A DNA stretch of 64,000 nt from JASLBX01 sp035762665 (GTDB lineage Bacteria > Actinomycetota > Actinomycetes > Jiangellales > Jiangellaceae), in contig DASTNZ010000062.1 of the NCBI GenBank assembly GCA_035762665.1, forward strand, positions 56,257-120,256, given 5' to 3'. Positions 9,481 to 16,999 of this stretch are shown one piece after another. The position numbers were made by a program, and so were the translations under genes. The notes beneath the pieces are model-generated. The model was not told the DNA's origin and made no database searches. It saw only the letters and a list, made by a program, of their open reading frames with translations. Every line of letters starts with the position of its first letter. Position 1 is the stretch's first letter.

Positions 9481-9529
9481 GGTCCCCAGGGGCGGTCGAT
9501 CGTCGACTGGGGCGGTTACCTCATCAGGC

Positions 9530-10243
9530 CTACGGGCGGCCCGTCGGTGCGTCGGTGGCCGGAGCGTCGTCCGGGACGTGCTCGTCTGCGACGTCGCCGC
9601 CGTCAGGCGCCGTGTCGGGCATGTTCTCGCTGGCCGTCTCGGCCCCTTCGGCAGGCACTTCCGGCGGCTCGGCGCCGTCAACCCGGTCCTCGGCCGGTGT
9701 GCCGCCGGTGGCGTCCTCGGCGACACTCGTGCCGAACTCCCTGCCGTCCTCCTGCGGCTCGCCGCTGGTCGCCCGGTCGGCTATCTCAGCACCGTCGACT
9801 CCAGGGTCGTCGAGGCCTCCGGTGTCGGCACCATCTTGCCGGGCGTCGTCACCGGTACTCGAGCTGCCGACGGAAGACCCGGGTGGGGTGACGTCAGGGC
9901 TCTCGACAGCGGGGGTCATGTCAGGAAGGCCAGGTACGTCGACGACGCCTGCCGAGTGAGCTACCCCGACGCTGGCGGCCGCGACGGCAGTGCCCAGCAC
10001 CACCTTGCCGGTAAGGGTGGCCAGGGCGCTGCTCAGAGCTGTAAGCATTCTCCGTCTCCTCAGATGGACTGGCAGATCAGCGGCGGGGACGCCGGGAGCC
10101 CGGCTGGGCTGGCCGTGATCGAAGATGGCGGCGAGCTCAGGGCGCACCACGGAGGGCCTGGCCAGGTCATCGACCAGGCCGAGCTGGTTCAGGAATGCGG
10201 CGAACTCGTCCTCGTCGCTGGGCTTCATACGCATGTCATTCAC
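9530..10243 (-). CDS. Membrane-anchored acidic protein, putative sigma-factor partner
   Basis: 237 residues of unknown family. The N-terminal 65 residues are soluble and charged (PSDEDEFAAFLNQLGLVDDL). A single hydrophobic segment (VVLGTAVAAASVGVAHSAGV, about 80-100) follows, then a strongly acidic Pro/Gly/Asp-rich tail of about 135 residues with no defined fold. It starts immediately after the sigma-factor stop (TAG then GTG), so translation is coupled. Position and topology suggest an anti-sigma-like role, but no HxxxCxxC zinc anti-sigma motif is visible. ATG at 10234 or 10228 are alternative starts. Confidence 0.7.
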   Translation of the reverse strand: MNDMRMKPSDEDEFAAFLNQLGLVDDLARPSVVRPELAAIFDHGQPSRAPGVPAADLPVHLRRRRMLTALSSALATLTGKVVLGTAVAAASVGVAHSAGVVDVPGLPDMTPAVESPDVTPPGSSVGSSSTGDDARQDGADTGGLDDPGVDGAEIADRATSGEPQEDGREFGTSVAEDATGGTPAEDRVDGAEPPEVPAEGAETASENMPDTAPDGGDVADEHVPDDAPATDAPTGRP

Positions 10244-10843
10244 CTAAACGTCGGCAGGCTGGTCCAGGGGTACGCCTTCGCGATCCAGAATCGTCTTCGC
10301 CGCGGCCAGCCCGCGCCGTTGCAGGGCCTTGACCGCGCCCGGGCGCTTGCCGAGGACGCTGGCGATTTGGTCGATCGTGCAGTCGGCGATGATCCGTAGC
10401 AGCAGGACGTCTCGCTGGTCGGGCGCGAGTTTGGCCAGCAGGTTCGCCACCCAGTCGCTGGTGAGGTTGACCAGCGCCTCCGCTTCAACGTCTCCGCCGA
10501 CCGTGTCATCTTGACCCACCGCATCGCCGGGTACGGTCGCCACCCGACGGCTCCGCCGCCGGTGCTCGTCGACCAGGCGGTTGCGAGCGATCGTGAAGAT
10601 CCACGATCGGAAAGCTGCTTCGTCGCCGGTGAATCCGTGCAGCGACTTGAATATGGCGAGAAACACGTCGTTGGTCAGTTCGTCCGGCTCAACCGAGCCG
10701 CGGGCTCGCACGTAAGCGCGAACCCGCGGCGCATATATGGTGAACAGCCGCTCGAACGCCCAGGCTGCGTTAGCGTGCGCTGCCGCGAGCAGGGTCGCGA
10801 ACGCGTCGCCATCGGCGGGCGTCCACTCGTCGCGGCGGGCCAT
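10244..10843 (-). CDS. RNA polymerase sigma factor, sigma-70/ECF-like
   Basis: 199 residues with only regions 2 and 4. Region 2 reads AFERLFTIYAPRVRAYVRA and FRSWIFTIARNRLVDEHRRR; region 4 reads LAPDQRDVLLLRIIADCTID followed by QIASVLGKRPGAVKALQRR, the helix-turn-helix for the -35 element. A Gly/Asp/Val-rich linker joins them. It is directly followed by the membrane-anchored acidic partner. The promoter region holds a small inverted repeat (10876-10882 with 10895-10901). The regulon is unknown. Confidence 0.88.
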   Translation of the reverse strand: MARRDEWTPADGDAFATLLAAAHANAAWAFERLFTIYAPRVRAYVRARGSVEPDELTNDVFLAIFKSLHGFTGDEAAFRSWIFTIARNRLVDEHRRRSRRVATVPGDAVGQDDTVGGDVEAEALVNLTSDWVANLLAKLAPDQRDVLLLRIIADCTIDQIASVLGKRPGAVKALQRRGLAAAKTILDREGVPLDQPADV

Positions 10844-11010
10844 CCGCTAGCAGCACTCCTCGGGTTCGGCAGACCGGTCTGAATACGTAATCGCTCAGAC
10901 CCCGGCTTAGGGGTACGCGTTCGGCGGATCTTTCACGCGATTGTCGGCGGGCGGGTCGCCGGAATCGTCGGGCAGTACCCGCAGGTGAATGAACGGCGGT
11001 GAATTGTCGG

Positions 11011-12285
11011 TCAACCGGCGGCTGGCACGCGCACGCGTCCCAGCAGGGCGTCCCGAGCGATGTCGGTGCGGAAATGGCTTCCGGCCAGCCGCACCTTCGA
11101 TGCCGCTTCGTACGCGCGGTCGCGGGCTTGCCTGATGTCGGGCCCGACCGCAGTCACGGAAAGCACCCGGCCGCCGCTGCTCACGAGGGTGCCTGAGGAG
11201 TCCAGGCGCGTGCCGGCATGCAGGATCTCGACGCCGTCGACGGCCGCGGCCTCGGCCAGCCCTCCGATCGGATCGCCGACACGAGGAGAGGTTGGATAGC
11301 CGGAGGCGGCGATGACGACGGTCACCGCTGAACCTGCTTCCCAGGCTGGCGCCTGGTGGTCCCGAAGCTGCCCGGTGGCGGCCGCGTGCAGCATCGCGCC
11401 TAGAGGTGTGCGCAGCCGGGCGAGCACCGCCTGGGTCTCCGGATCGCCGAACCGGGCGTTGAACTCGACGACCCGGGTCCCACGCGAGGTCAGCGCGAGC
11501 CCGGCGTACAGGACTCCGGTGTACGGCGTACCACGCCGGCGTAGTTCGTCAATTGTCGGTTTGACAACCCGCTTGAGAACATCTGGGACCAGGTTGTCCG
11601 GAGCCCATGGCAGCGGCGTGTATGCCCCCATGCCACCAGTGTTCGGGCCCTGATCGCCGTCGTAGGCGCGCTTGAAGTCCTGTGCCGGCGTGAGCGGGAC
11701 GACCGACCGGCCGTCCGTGATGCAGAAGAGGGAGACCTCTGGGCCATCCAGGTACTCCTCTATGACGACCCGCTGACAGGCCTTCGCGTGCGCGAGCGCG
11801 ACGTCGCGATCACGCGTGACGACGACACCCTTGCCTGCGGCAAGACCGTCGTCCTTAACGACGTAGGGTGCGCCGAACCGGTCCAGTGCGGCGTCCGCTT
11901 CGTCGGGCGTGTCACACACCACGGCCATCGCCGTTGGCACGCCCGCAGCAGCCATGACCTCCTTAGCGAAGGCCTTGGAGCCCTCGATCCTGGCCGCTTG
12001 CGCGGACGGGCCGAAGCAGGCGATGCCTCGGGCACGTACCGTGTCCGCGACTCCCGCTACGAGCGGAGCTTCAGGACCTACCACCACGAGGTCGATCGCG
12101 AGTCGCTGCGCCATGTCGGCCACAGCGTCCGGATCGGTTGCGTCGACCGGATGTGTACCAGCGGCGTCCGCGGCGATACCGGCATTGCCAGGTGCCGCGT
12201 GTACCTCGGCGACGCTGGGGTCGCGCAGAAGTCCACGGACGAGGGCGTGCTCGCGAGCACCGGAGCCGACAACCAAGACCTTCAC
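11011..12285 (-). CDS. purD: Phosphoribosylamine--glycine ligase
   Basis: GAR synthetase, an ATP-grasp enzyme that joins phosphoribosylamine and glycine in the second step of purine synthesis. 424 residues, normal for the family. The N-terminal VLVVGSGAREHALV and VGPEAPLVAG are the PurD fold start; VVKDDGLAAGKGVVV binds ATP; GANTGGMG-type glycine loop is seen as QGPNTGGMGAYTPLPW; NARFGDPETQAVLARL is the metal-binding segment. It lies 33 bases downstream of purA on the same strand, so the two are probably co-transcribed. Confidence 0.96.
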   Translation of the reverse strand: MKVLVVGSGAREHALVRGLLRDPSVAEVHAAPGNAGIAADAAGTHPVDATDPDAVADMAQRLAIDLVVVGPEAPLVAGVADTVRARGIACFGPSAQAARIEGSKAFAKEVMAAAGVPTAMAVVCDTPDEADAALDRFGAPYVVKDDGLAAGKGVVVTRDRDVALAHAKACQRVVIEEYLDGPEVSLFCITDGRSVVPLTPAQDFKRAYDGDQGPNTGGMGAYTPLPWAPDNLVPDVLKRVVKPTIDELRRRGTPYTGVLYAGLALTSRGTRVVEFNARFGDPETQAVLARLRTPLGAMLHAAATGQLRDHQAPAWEAGSAVTVVIAASGYPTSPRVGDPIGGLAEAAAVDGVEILHAGTRLDSSGTLVSSGGRVLSVTAVGPDIRQARDRAYEAASKVRLAGSHFRTDIARDALLGRVRVPAAG

Positions 12286-12318
12286 GAGCCCCCAGCTTAG
12301 GAGAGTCCCGCTCGACTC

Positions 12319-13644
12319 CTAACGGGGCAGGAGTTCGTGGACCACGACCGCCTGGTGGCGACCGGGGCCGACCCCGATCACACTGATGCGCGCCCCGCTC
12401 ATGTCCTCGATCGTCTTGACGTACTCCTGCGCGCTCGCCGGGAGGTCGCCGAGCTCACGGGCTCTGCTGATGTCCTCGTCCCACCCGTCGAGGTACTCGT
12501 AGATCGGCTTGGCATGGTGGAACTCGGTCTGGGTCATCGGGACCTCGTCCACCCTCCTGCCATCGACGTCGTACGCGACGCATACGGGAATCCGCTCCCA
12601 CCCCGTCAGAGTGTCGAGCTTGGTCAGCACGAAGTCGGTGACGCCGTTGATGCGCGCGGTATATCGAGCGATCGGCGCGTCGTACCAGCCGCAGCGGCGG
12701 GGCCGTCCGGTCGTGGTCCCATACTCGCCGCCTGCGTCGCGGAGCCGAGCGCCGTCCTCGTCGAGGAGTTCGGTCGGGAACGGGCCCTCGCCGACCCGTG
12801 TCGTGTAGGCCTTGACCACGGCGATGATCCGGTCGATTCGGTTCGGCGGGACGCCGGTGCCCGTGCATGCTCCGCCCGCCGTGGCATTCGACGAAGTGAC
12901 GAACGGGTAGGTGCCGTGATCGACGTCCAGCATCGTCGCCTGCCCCGCCTCGAAGAGCACTGTTCTGCCTTCGCCGAGGGCGTTGTTGAGCAGCAGCGCC
13001 GTGTCGGCAACCATCGGCGCGAGCCGGTCGACGAAGCCCAGGAGCTCGTCGGCGATCTCATCGACGGTCACCGCGCGCCGGTTGTAAATCTTGGTCAGCA
13101 CCTGGTTTTTGATCTCGAGTGCGCCCTCGACCTTTTGGCGCAGGATCTTCTCGTCGAAGAGGTCCTGGATCCTGATTCCGACCCGGCTCATCTTGTCGGC
13201 ATACGTCGGGCCGATGCCACGCCCCGTGGTACCGATTCGGCGTTTTCCGAGGAAGCGCTCGGTGACCTTGTCCAGGGTCCGGTTGTACGGCGGGATCACA
13301 TGTGCGTTGGCGCTGACGACCAGGCGGGACGTATCAACACCGCGAGCCTCGAGCGCGTCGATCTCCGAGTACAGCACGCCGAGATCCACCACCACGCCGT
13401 TGGCGATGACTGGCACGACACCCGGTGTGAGGATGCCCGATGGCAACAGGTGTAGCGCGTACCGCTCGTCGCCGATGACGACGGTGTGGCCGGCGTTGTT
13501 GCCGCCGTTGAACTTGACGACGTAGTCGACGACGCTGAGCCCGCCGCCTTCGTGATCGACCGCCTTACGTCCGCCAAGCAGGTCGGTGGCCTTGCCCTTA
13601 CCTTCGTCGCCCCACTGGGCGCCGATGAGCACGATCGCGGGCAC
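12319..13644 (-). CDS. purA: Adenylosuccinate synthetase
   Basis: Joins IMP and aspartate with GTP to form adenylosuccinate. 441 residues, about a dozen longer than most homologues. The P-loop-like GAQWGDEGKGKATDLLGG starts at residue 8, and GGNNAGHTVVIG, KRRIGTTGRGIGPTYADK, DVDHGTYPFVTSSNATAGG and TTGRPRRCGW follow. The extra residues (KAVDHEGGGLSV) lie between DLLGGR and VDYVVKFNGGNNAGH, where the well-known sequences run straight through. The frame is open and all catalytic motifs remain, so the enzyme is probably active. It is upstream of purD. Confidence 0.95.
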   Translation of the reverse strand: MPAIVLIGAQWGDEGKGKATDLLGGRKAVDHEGGGLSVVDYVVKFNGGNNAGHTVVIGDERYALHLLPSGILTPGVVPVIANGVVVDLGVLYSEIDALEARGVDTSRLVVSANAHVIPPYNRTLDKVTERFLGKRRIGTTGRGIGPTYADKMSRVGIRIQDLFDEKILRQKVEGALEIKNQVLTKIYNRRAVTVDEIADELLGFVDRLAPMVADTALLLNNALGEGRTVLFEAGQATMLDVDHGTYPFVTSSNATAGGACTGTGVPPNRIDRIIAVVKAYTTRVGEGPFPTELLDEDGARLRDAGGEYGTTTGRPRRCGWYDAPIARYTARINGVTDFVLTKLDTLTGWERIPVCVAYDVDGRRVDEVPMTQTEFHHAKPIYEYLDGWDEDISRARELGDLPASAQEYVKTIEDMSGARISVIGVGPGRHQAVVVHELLPR

Positions 13645-13730
13645 GGATGCACCTCTTCGGGTCAGGGAGCCTGAGCCGGCCCGACTGCCGGTCCCCGGCC
13701 GAGAGTACCGGAGCGGCGCCGCGCAGTCGC

Positions 13731-13991
13731 TCAGCCGGGACGCGATCCCGCTGCGTCACGGATCTGCTGACCCAGCTCGTGATCTTCGGCACGGGCACAG
13801 TGTGCACAGCAGTAGAACCGTCCGGAAATCTCGACCCCGTGACCCACGATTCGGCACTGGCAGTGTTCGCAGACCGGCGCTAGTCGGTGTATGGCGCACT
13901 CGAACGAGTCGAACGTGTGGACGTTGCCACCAACCGTGTGAACCTCGAAGGAAAGGTAGTAGTCATTGCCACAGACCTCGCATGTGGCCAT
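13731..13991 (-). CDS. Small cysteine-rich zinc-binding (metallothionein/zinc-ribbon-like) protein
   Basis: 86 residues starting MATCEVCGNDYYLSFEVH, with a Shine-Dalgarno AAGGAGG eight bases before the ATG at 13991. That is far better supported than the ATG at 14132 that opens the frame. Three Cys pairs (CEVCG, CEHCQC, CCAHC) and several His (FECAIHRLAPVCEHC) form two likely zinc sites; the second half resembles the treble-clef end of bacterial metallothioneins (GRFYCCAHCAR). It is a conserved type of actinobacterial small protein; metal storage or a structural zinc fold are the options. No partner is evident. Confidence 0.8.
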   Translation of the reverse strand: MATCEVCGNDYYLSFEVHTVGGNVHTFDSFECAIHRLAPVCEHCQCRIVGHGVEISGRFYCCAHCARAEDHELGQQIRDAAGSRPG

Positions 13992-14147
13992 GGCGACCTC
14001 CTTGCTGGCTGGTCCTACTGTCCAGCCTGCGCCTGCGAGCGCGATGTGGCAACCAACCTTGCGGAGGAGGCGGCCGATCGGTGGCCGGGAACTAATTCCT
14101 CGGAAACAGTTACGCATTTTGCACAGAGTCAAGGCATCATAGAAGTA

Positions 14148-14196
14148 GTGAGGCCGCCGGGACCGCTGCAGGGGACGTTCCTGGCGGCCTCCTCAC
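14148..14196. terminator. Imperfect hairpin in the decayed region
   Basis: Arm 14148-14158 (GTGAGGCCGCC) pairs with 14183-14196 if three extra bases bulge out on the right arm, around a 24-base loop. It may terminate whichever remnant lies next to it; no transcript direction is evident. Confidence 0.35.
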
Positions 14197-14213
14197 GTCT
14201 GTGCGAGGACGTT

Positions 14214-14480
14214 TCACCTGTCCAAAACGTCGAGTTCGATGCTGAAGATCGTGGCGATTCTTGGCGCGAGGCTAAAGCCGTATGCGCGAAGGTAGGGTGC
14301 ATCACCGAGGCGGTAGCCGATTAGCACCACCTCCCTGACCTGACGGCCCGCGATCTCGTCCCGAAGCGCCAACAGAAGCTTCTCCTCGACACCGATCCCC
14401 GCCATTCTGGCTTGACCGCCATACCGCCGACAATGGCGTTGGCCGGGCGGCCCTGATAGGGACTCAGCCGCGGCCAGACC
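14214..14480 (-). pseudogene. Possible frameshifted gene remnant, family not recognised
   Basis: The minus-strand frame ending at 14214 reads LLLALRDEIAGRQVREVVL then IGYRLGDAPYLRAYGFSLAP, protein-like with high GC3. Just upstream another frame reads LSPYQGRPANAIVGGMAVKP. The two would join by a single shift near 14405. Neither half has a Shine-Dalgarno or a family I recognise. It may equally be chance open frame in GC-rich DNA. Confidence 0.3.
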
Positions 14481-14813
14481 TGCGCTGCAAGGTGCGCGAC
14501 CGCACAGCCGTCGCGTCCAGCATGATCCAGCTCCAGCCCGCGCCTGGGAGTAACTCGGTCCGGTCGATACCTAGCGAGGCGGCCGGGAAGCGGGCCGCGC
14601 GCTCCCGGTCGCGGTTCCGGCGGTTCAGTGTGAAGGTCCGCACAGGAGTAGGTGTTCGGCTACCGACCTGCCTGCACGAGTGCAACGGTCCGTTGATCTC
14701 GTGTGACGTGTTGCGTTCGTGCGGGCAGGTCCACAGCCTCGGCGAGATGGCTTTGGCTGACCCTGGCTCGGCCGAGACCGGCCGGTGGCGGACCCAACCC
14801 GCGCCGGCGAACC

Positions 14814-15833
14814 TCAGATCTTGTGACCGGCCGAGCGGAGTTCTTCACAGGCCTTGACGACGCGGGCGGCCATTGCGGCCTCGGCGGCCTTGCCGTACGA
14901 GCGGGGGTCGTATGCCTTCTTGCTGCCGACCTCGCCGTCCACCTTCAGTACGCCGTCGTAATTCTGGAACATGTGTGCCGCGATAGGACGGGTGAACGCG
15001 TACTGGGTGTCAGTGTCGATGTTCATTTTGACCACGCCGTAGTCGATCGCCTCGTGAATCTCCTCGAGGGCGGAACCCGAGCCACCGTGGAACACGAGAG
15101 CGAACGGCTTCTCCTTGCCGTACTTCTCACCGACGGCCTTCTGAATATCGTCCAGGACGGACGGGCGCAGCTTCACATGGCCCGGCTTGTAGACGCCGTG
15201 AACGTTGCCGAAGGTGGCGGCGAGCAGGTACCGGCCGCGCTCTCCGAGGCCGAGCCGCTCCGCGACGGCGAGTGCGTCACCGGTCGTGGAGTACAGCTTC
15301 TCGTTCATCTCGCCGACGATGCCATCTTCCTCGCCGCCGACGACGCCGATCTCCATCTCCATGATCGCCTTGGCTTCTGCCGACCGGTCGAGCAACTCGT
15401 CTGCGATGTCGAGGTTCTCGTCCAGCGGTACGGCCGAGCCGTCCCACATGTGCGACTGGTAAAGCGGGTCTTCACCCCGGCTGACCCGCTCCTTGGAAAT
15501 CTCGAGCAGTGGGCGCATGAACCCGTCGAGCTTGTCTTTCGGGCAGTGATCCGTGTGGAGCGCGACAGTGACCGGGTACTTCGCGGCCACGACCTTGGCG
15601 TACTCGGCCATGGCGACTGCGCCGACAACCATGTCCTTGATCGCCGTGCCAGACCAGAAGTCGGCACCGCCGGTCGAAACCTGAATGATGCCGTCGCTCT
15701 CGGCCTCGGCAAAGCCGCGCAGCGCCGCGCTCAGCGTCTGCGACGACGTGACGTTGATGGCCGGGAAGGCATAGGCGTTCTCCTTCGCGCGGTCGAGCAT
15801 CTCCGCGTACTTGTCGGGGGTGGCGATGGGCAT
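14814..15833 (-). CDS. fbaA: Class II fructose-bisphosphate aldolase
   Basis: Zinc-dependent aldolase that reversibly splits fructose-1,6-bisphosphate into DHAP and glyceraldehyde-3-phosphate. 339 residues, class IIA length. VALHTDHCPKDKLDGFM carries the catalytic Asp and zinc His; MEMEIGVVGGEEDGIVGE, AATFGNVHGVYKPGHVKL and ALVFHGGSGSALEEI provide the other zinc His and phosphate loops; VKMNIDTDTQYAFTRP is the substrate loop. The Shine-Dalgarno AAGGAG sits six bases before the ATG. It is not part of a glycolytic operon here, but lies beside the PTS genes. Confidence 0.97.
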   Translation of the reverse strand: MPIATPDKYAEMLDRAKENAYAFPAINVTSSQTLSAALRGFAEAESDGIIQVSTGGADFWSGTAIKDMVVGAVAMAEYAKVVAAKYPVTVALHTDHCPKDKLDGFMRPLLEISKERVSRGEDPLYQSHMWDGSAVPLDENLDIADELLDRSAEAKAIMEMEIGVVGGEEDGIVGEMNEKLYSTTGDALAVAERLGLGERGRYLLAATFGNVHGVYKPGHVKLRPSVLDDIQKAVGEKYGKEKPFALVFHGGSGSALEEIHEAIDYGVVKMNIDTDTQYAFTRPIAAHMFQNYDGVLKVDGEVGSKKAYDPRSYGKAAEAAMAARVVKACEELRSAGHKI

Positions 15834-16049
15834 CGGTGCTCCTTGCGAGTGCGGACAGTGGATTCACGTCCCCACGCCAAGGGAGGGACGGTCTCGTCGC
15901 CCTTAGTATTGCCCGTCATCACCGCGGCTGTGCCATCAGATGCACGACGGGTTGCCGCCGAGCGGCGAGTCCCGAAGATAGCACCGGCCGATCGCTAGAG
16001 TTGTACGGTCGAATTCGGGAGTTCCGCTTTGACCACAGAGGGAGACCAC

Positions 16050-16346
16050 GTGCCTGAGCGCACTGTCGTAGTCGCGAGCAAGGTCGGCCTGCATGCCCGT
16101 CCAGCCGCAGTGTTCGTCAAGGCCGCAGCGGAGCAGCCGGCCCGGGTACAGATCCGAAAAGGCGACGCGGCTCCGGTCGACGCGTCAAGCATCCTCGCGA
16201 TCATGACTCTTGGGGTCGAGCACGGCGACGAGGTCACCCTGTCGGCCGACGGTCAGGGAGCGGAGGAGTCGTTGGACGCACTGGTTTCCCTACTCGAGAT
16301 AGATCTGGACGCGCAAGGCGCCGAGCCTCCGGCTCAGCAGGCATAG
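16050..16346 (+). CDS. ptsH: PTS phosphocarrier protein HPr
   Basis: 98-residue phosphocarrier that passes phosphate from EI to EIIA. The active-site motif KVGLHARPAAVFVKAA has His15, and DASSILAIMTLG has Ser46, both at canonical positions when GTG 16050 is the start; this start follows an AGGGAGA Shine-Dalgarno. The frame opens earlier at a TTG (16029). A Gln/Pro/Ala tail extends the C-terminus slightly. Its 3' end overlaps the convergent ceramidase-like gene by 113 bases. It is expressed opposite to ptsI, so the general PTS proteins are not in one operon. Confidence 0.94.
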   Translation: MPERTVVVASKVGLHARPAAVFVKAAAEQPARVQIRKGDAAPVDASSILAIMTLGVEHGDEVTLSADGQGAEESLDALVSLLEIDLDAQGAEPPAQQA

Positions 16347-16971
16347 CAGCACTGGAACCAACACGTCGGCCGATCGCCGGCGCCAGTAGCCAGAGCGCCA
16401 ACGCGGCCATGACGTGCCAGAACGCGTGGCCTTGGACGAGGCTGCTGGGTTGGCAGAGGGATGTCCGGTCGCTGATCGTTCCTACAAGCGCGCCCGCGCC
16501 GAGGACCATCATCGAGCCGATCAAGGTACTCCTGAGCCGGGGCCGGCGGCGCGCCCGGAGCAGGTTGAACCCGACGGCGACGGCGCCGAGTGCACCTTGG
16601 GTTATCGACGAAACGGTCGGGCCCACGGCGACGATCGGAATCATTGCGACAGGGACGGCCAGCCACCACGCGGCCGAAACGTCTCGCCGCAGTACATCAG
16701 AGGCGGCATCGACGGCCACGTAGGCGAGCAGCGTCGCGAGCGGAAGGTCGTGGGCGTATGCCTGCCAGTCGGGATTCGGCCCGTGCTGCACCAGAGATCC
16801 GGCACCGACGGCGATGACCAGCAACGCGTACGGTGACCGGCGGCAGGTCCGCTTCCAGTCCGCCGCGATCGCCACACCGCAGACGACGAACGCCAGGCTG
16901 GTGACACTGTTGGCGGGCTGCCCGAACAACCCGGAGTCCCGGTACAGCTCACAGGCGTTCGCCAACTCCAC
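16234..16971 (-). CDS. Ceramidase-like (CREST superfamily) seven-helix membrane protein
   Basis: 245 residues with about six to seven hydrophobic segments. Motifs match alkaline ceramidase/CREST hydrolases: ANACELYRDSG near the N-terminus, FGQPANSVTSLAFVVCG, VGAGSLVQHG, YAHDLPLATLLAYVAVD, and GHAFWHVMAALALW near the C-terminus, giving the Ser/His/Asp/His/His set that binds zinc in the family. The role in bacteria is unclear; membrane amidase or related hydrolase activity is inferred. The Arg/Pro-rich C-terminal 35 residues overlap ptsH in antisense. It is downstream of ptsI on the same strand. Confidence 0.75.
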   Translation of the reverse strand: MELANACELYRDSGLFGQPANSVTSLAFVVCGVAIAADWKRTCRRSPYALLVIAVGAGSLVQHGPNPDWQAYAHDLPLATLLAYVAVDAASDVLRRDVSAAWWLAVPVAMIPIVAVGPTVSSITQGALGAVAVGFNLLRARRRPRLRSTLIGSMMVLGAGALVGTISDRTSLCQPSSLVQGHAFWHVMAALALWLLAPAIGRRVGSSAAMPAEPEARRLARPDLSRVGKPVRPTTPPLPDRRPTG

Positions 16972-16999
16972 ACGTCCAGAGTACGGAGGTGTGCCGCCG

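Larger units (their letters stand above)
13992..14813. other. 822-base region with no intact gene; decayed coding remnants
   Basis: No frame here has a full family signature. It holds a hairpin at 14148-14196 and two minus-strand patches with coding-like third positions but in different frames: 14214-14405 and about 14410-14600. A third short frame (14464-14685) contains WSWIMLDATAVRSRTLQ, faintly like the first catalytic-Asp segment of DDE transposases. The stretch is best read as decayed DNA, possibly from a mobile element. I see no terminal inverted repeats. Confidence 0.45.

Noticed and set aside
9434..10399. 321-codon plus-strand frame opposite the sigma/partner genes
   Set aside because: It lies antisense to two genes joined stop-to-start and has no recognisable domain.
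10876..10901. Operator for the sigma factor
   Set aside because: The 7-bp inverted repeat GGTCTGA/TCAGACC is short and could arise by chance; it is mentioned with the gene but not listed as a feature.
14464..14685. Possible IS transposase fragment (WSWIMLDATAVRSRTLQ)
   Set aside because: Resemblance to a DDE motif is slight, there are no terminal repeats and no second catalytic motif, so it is only noted in the decayed region.
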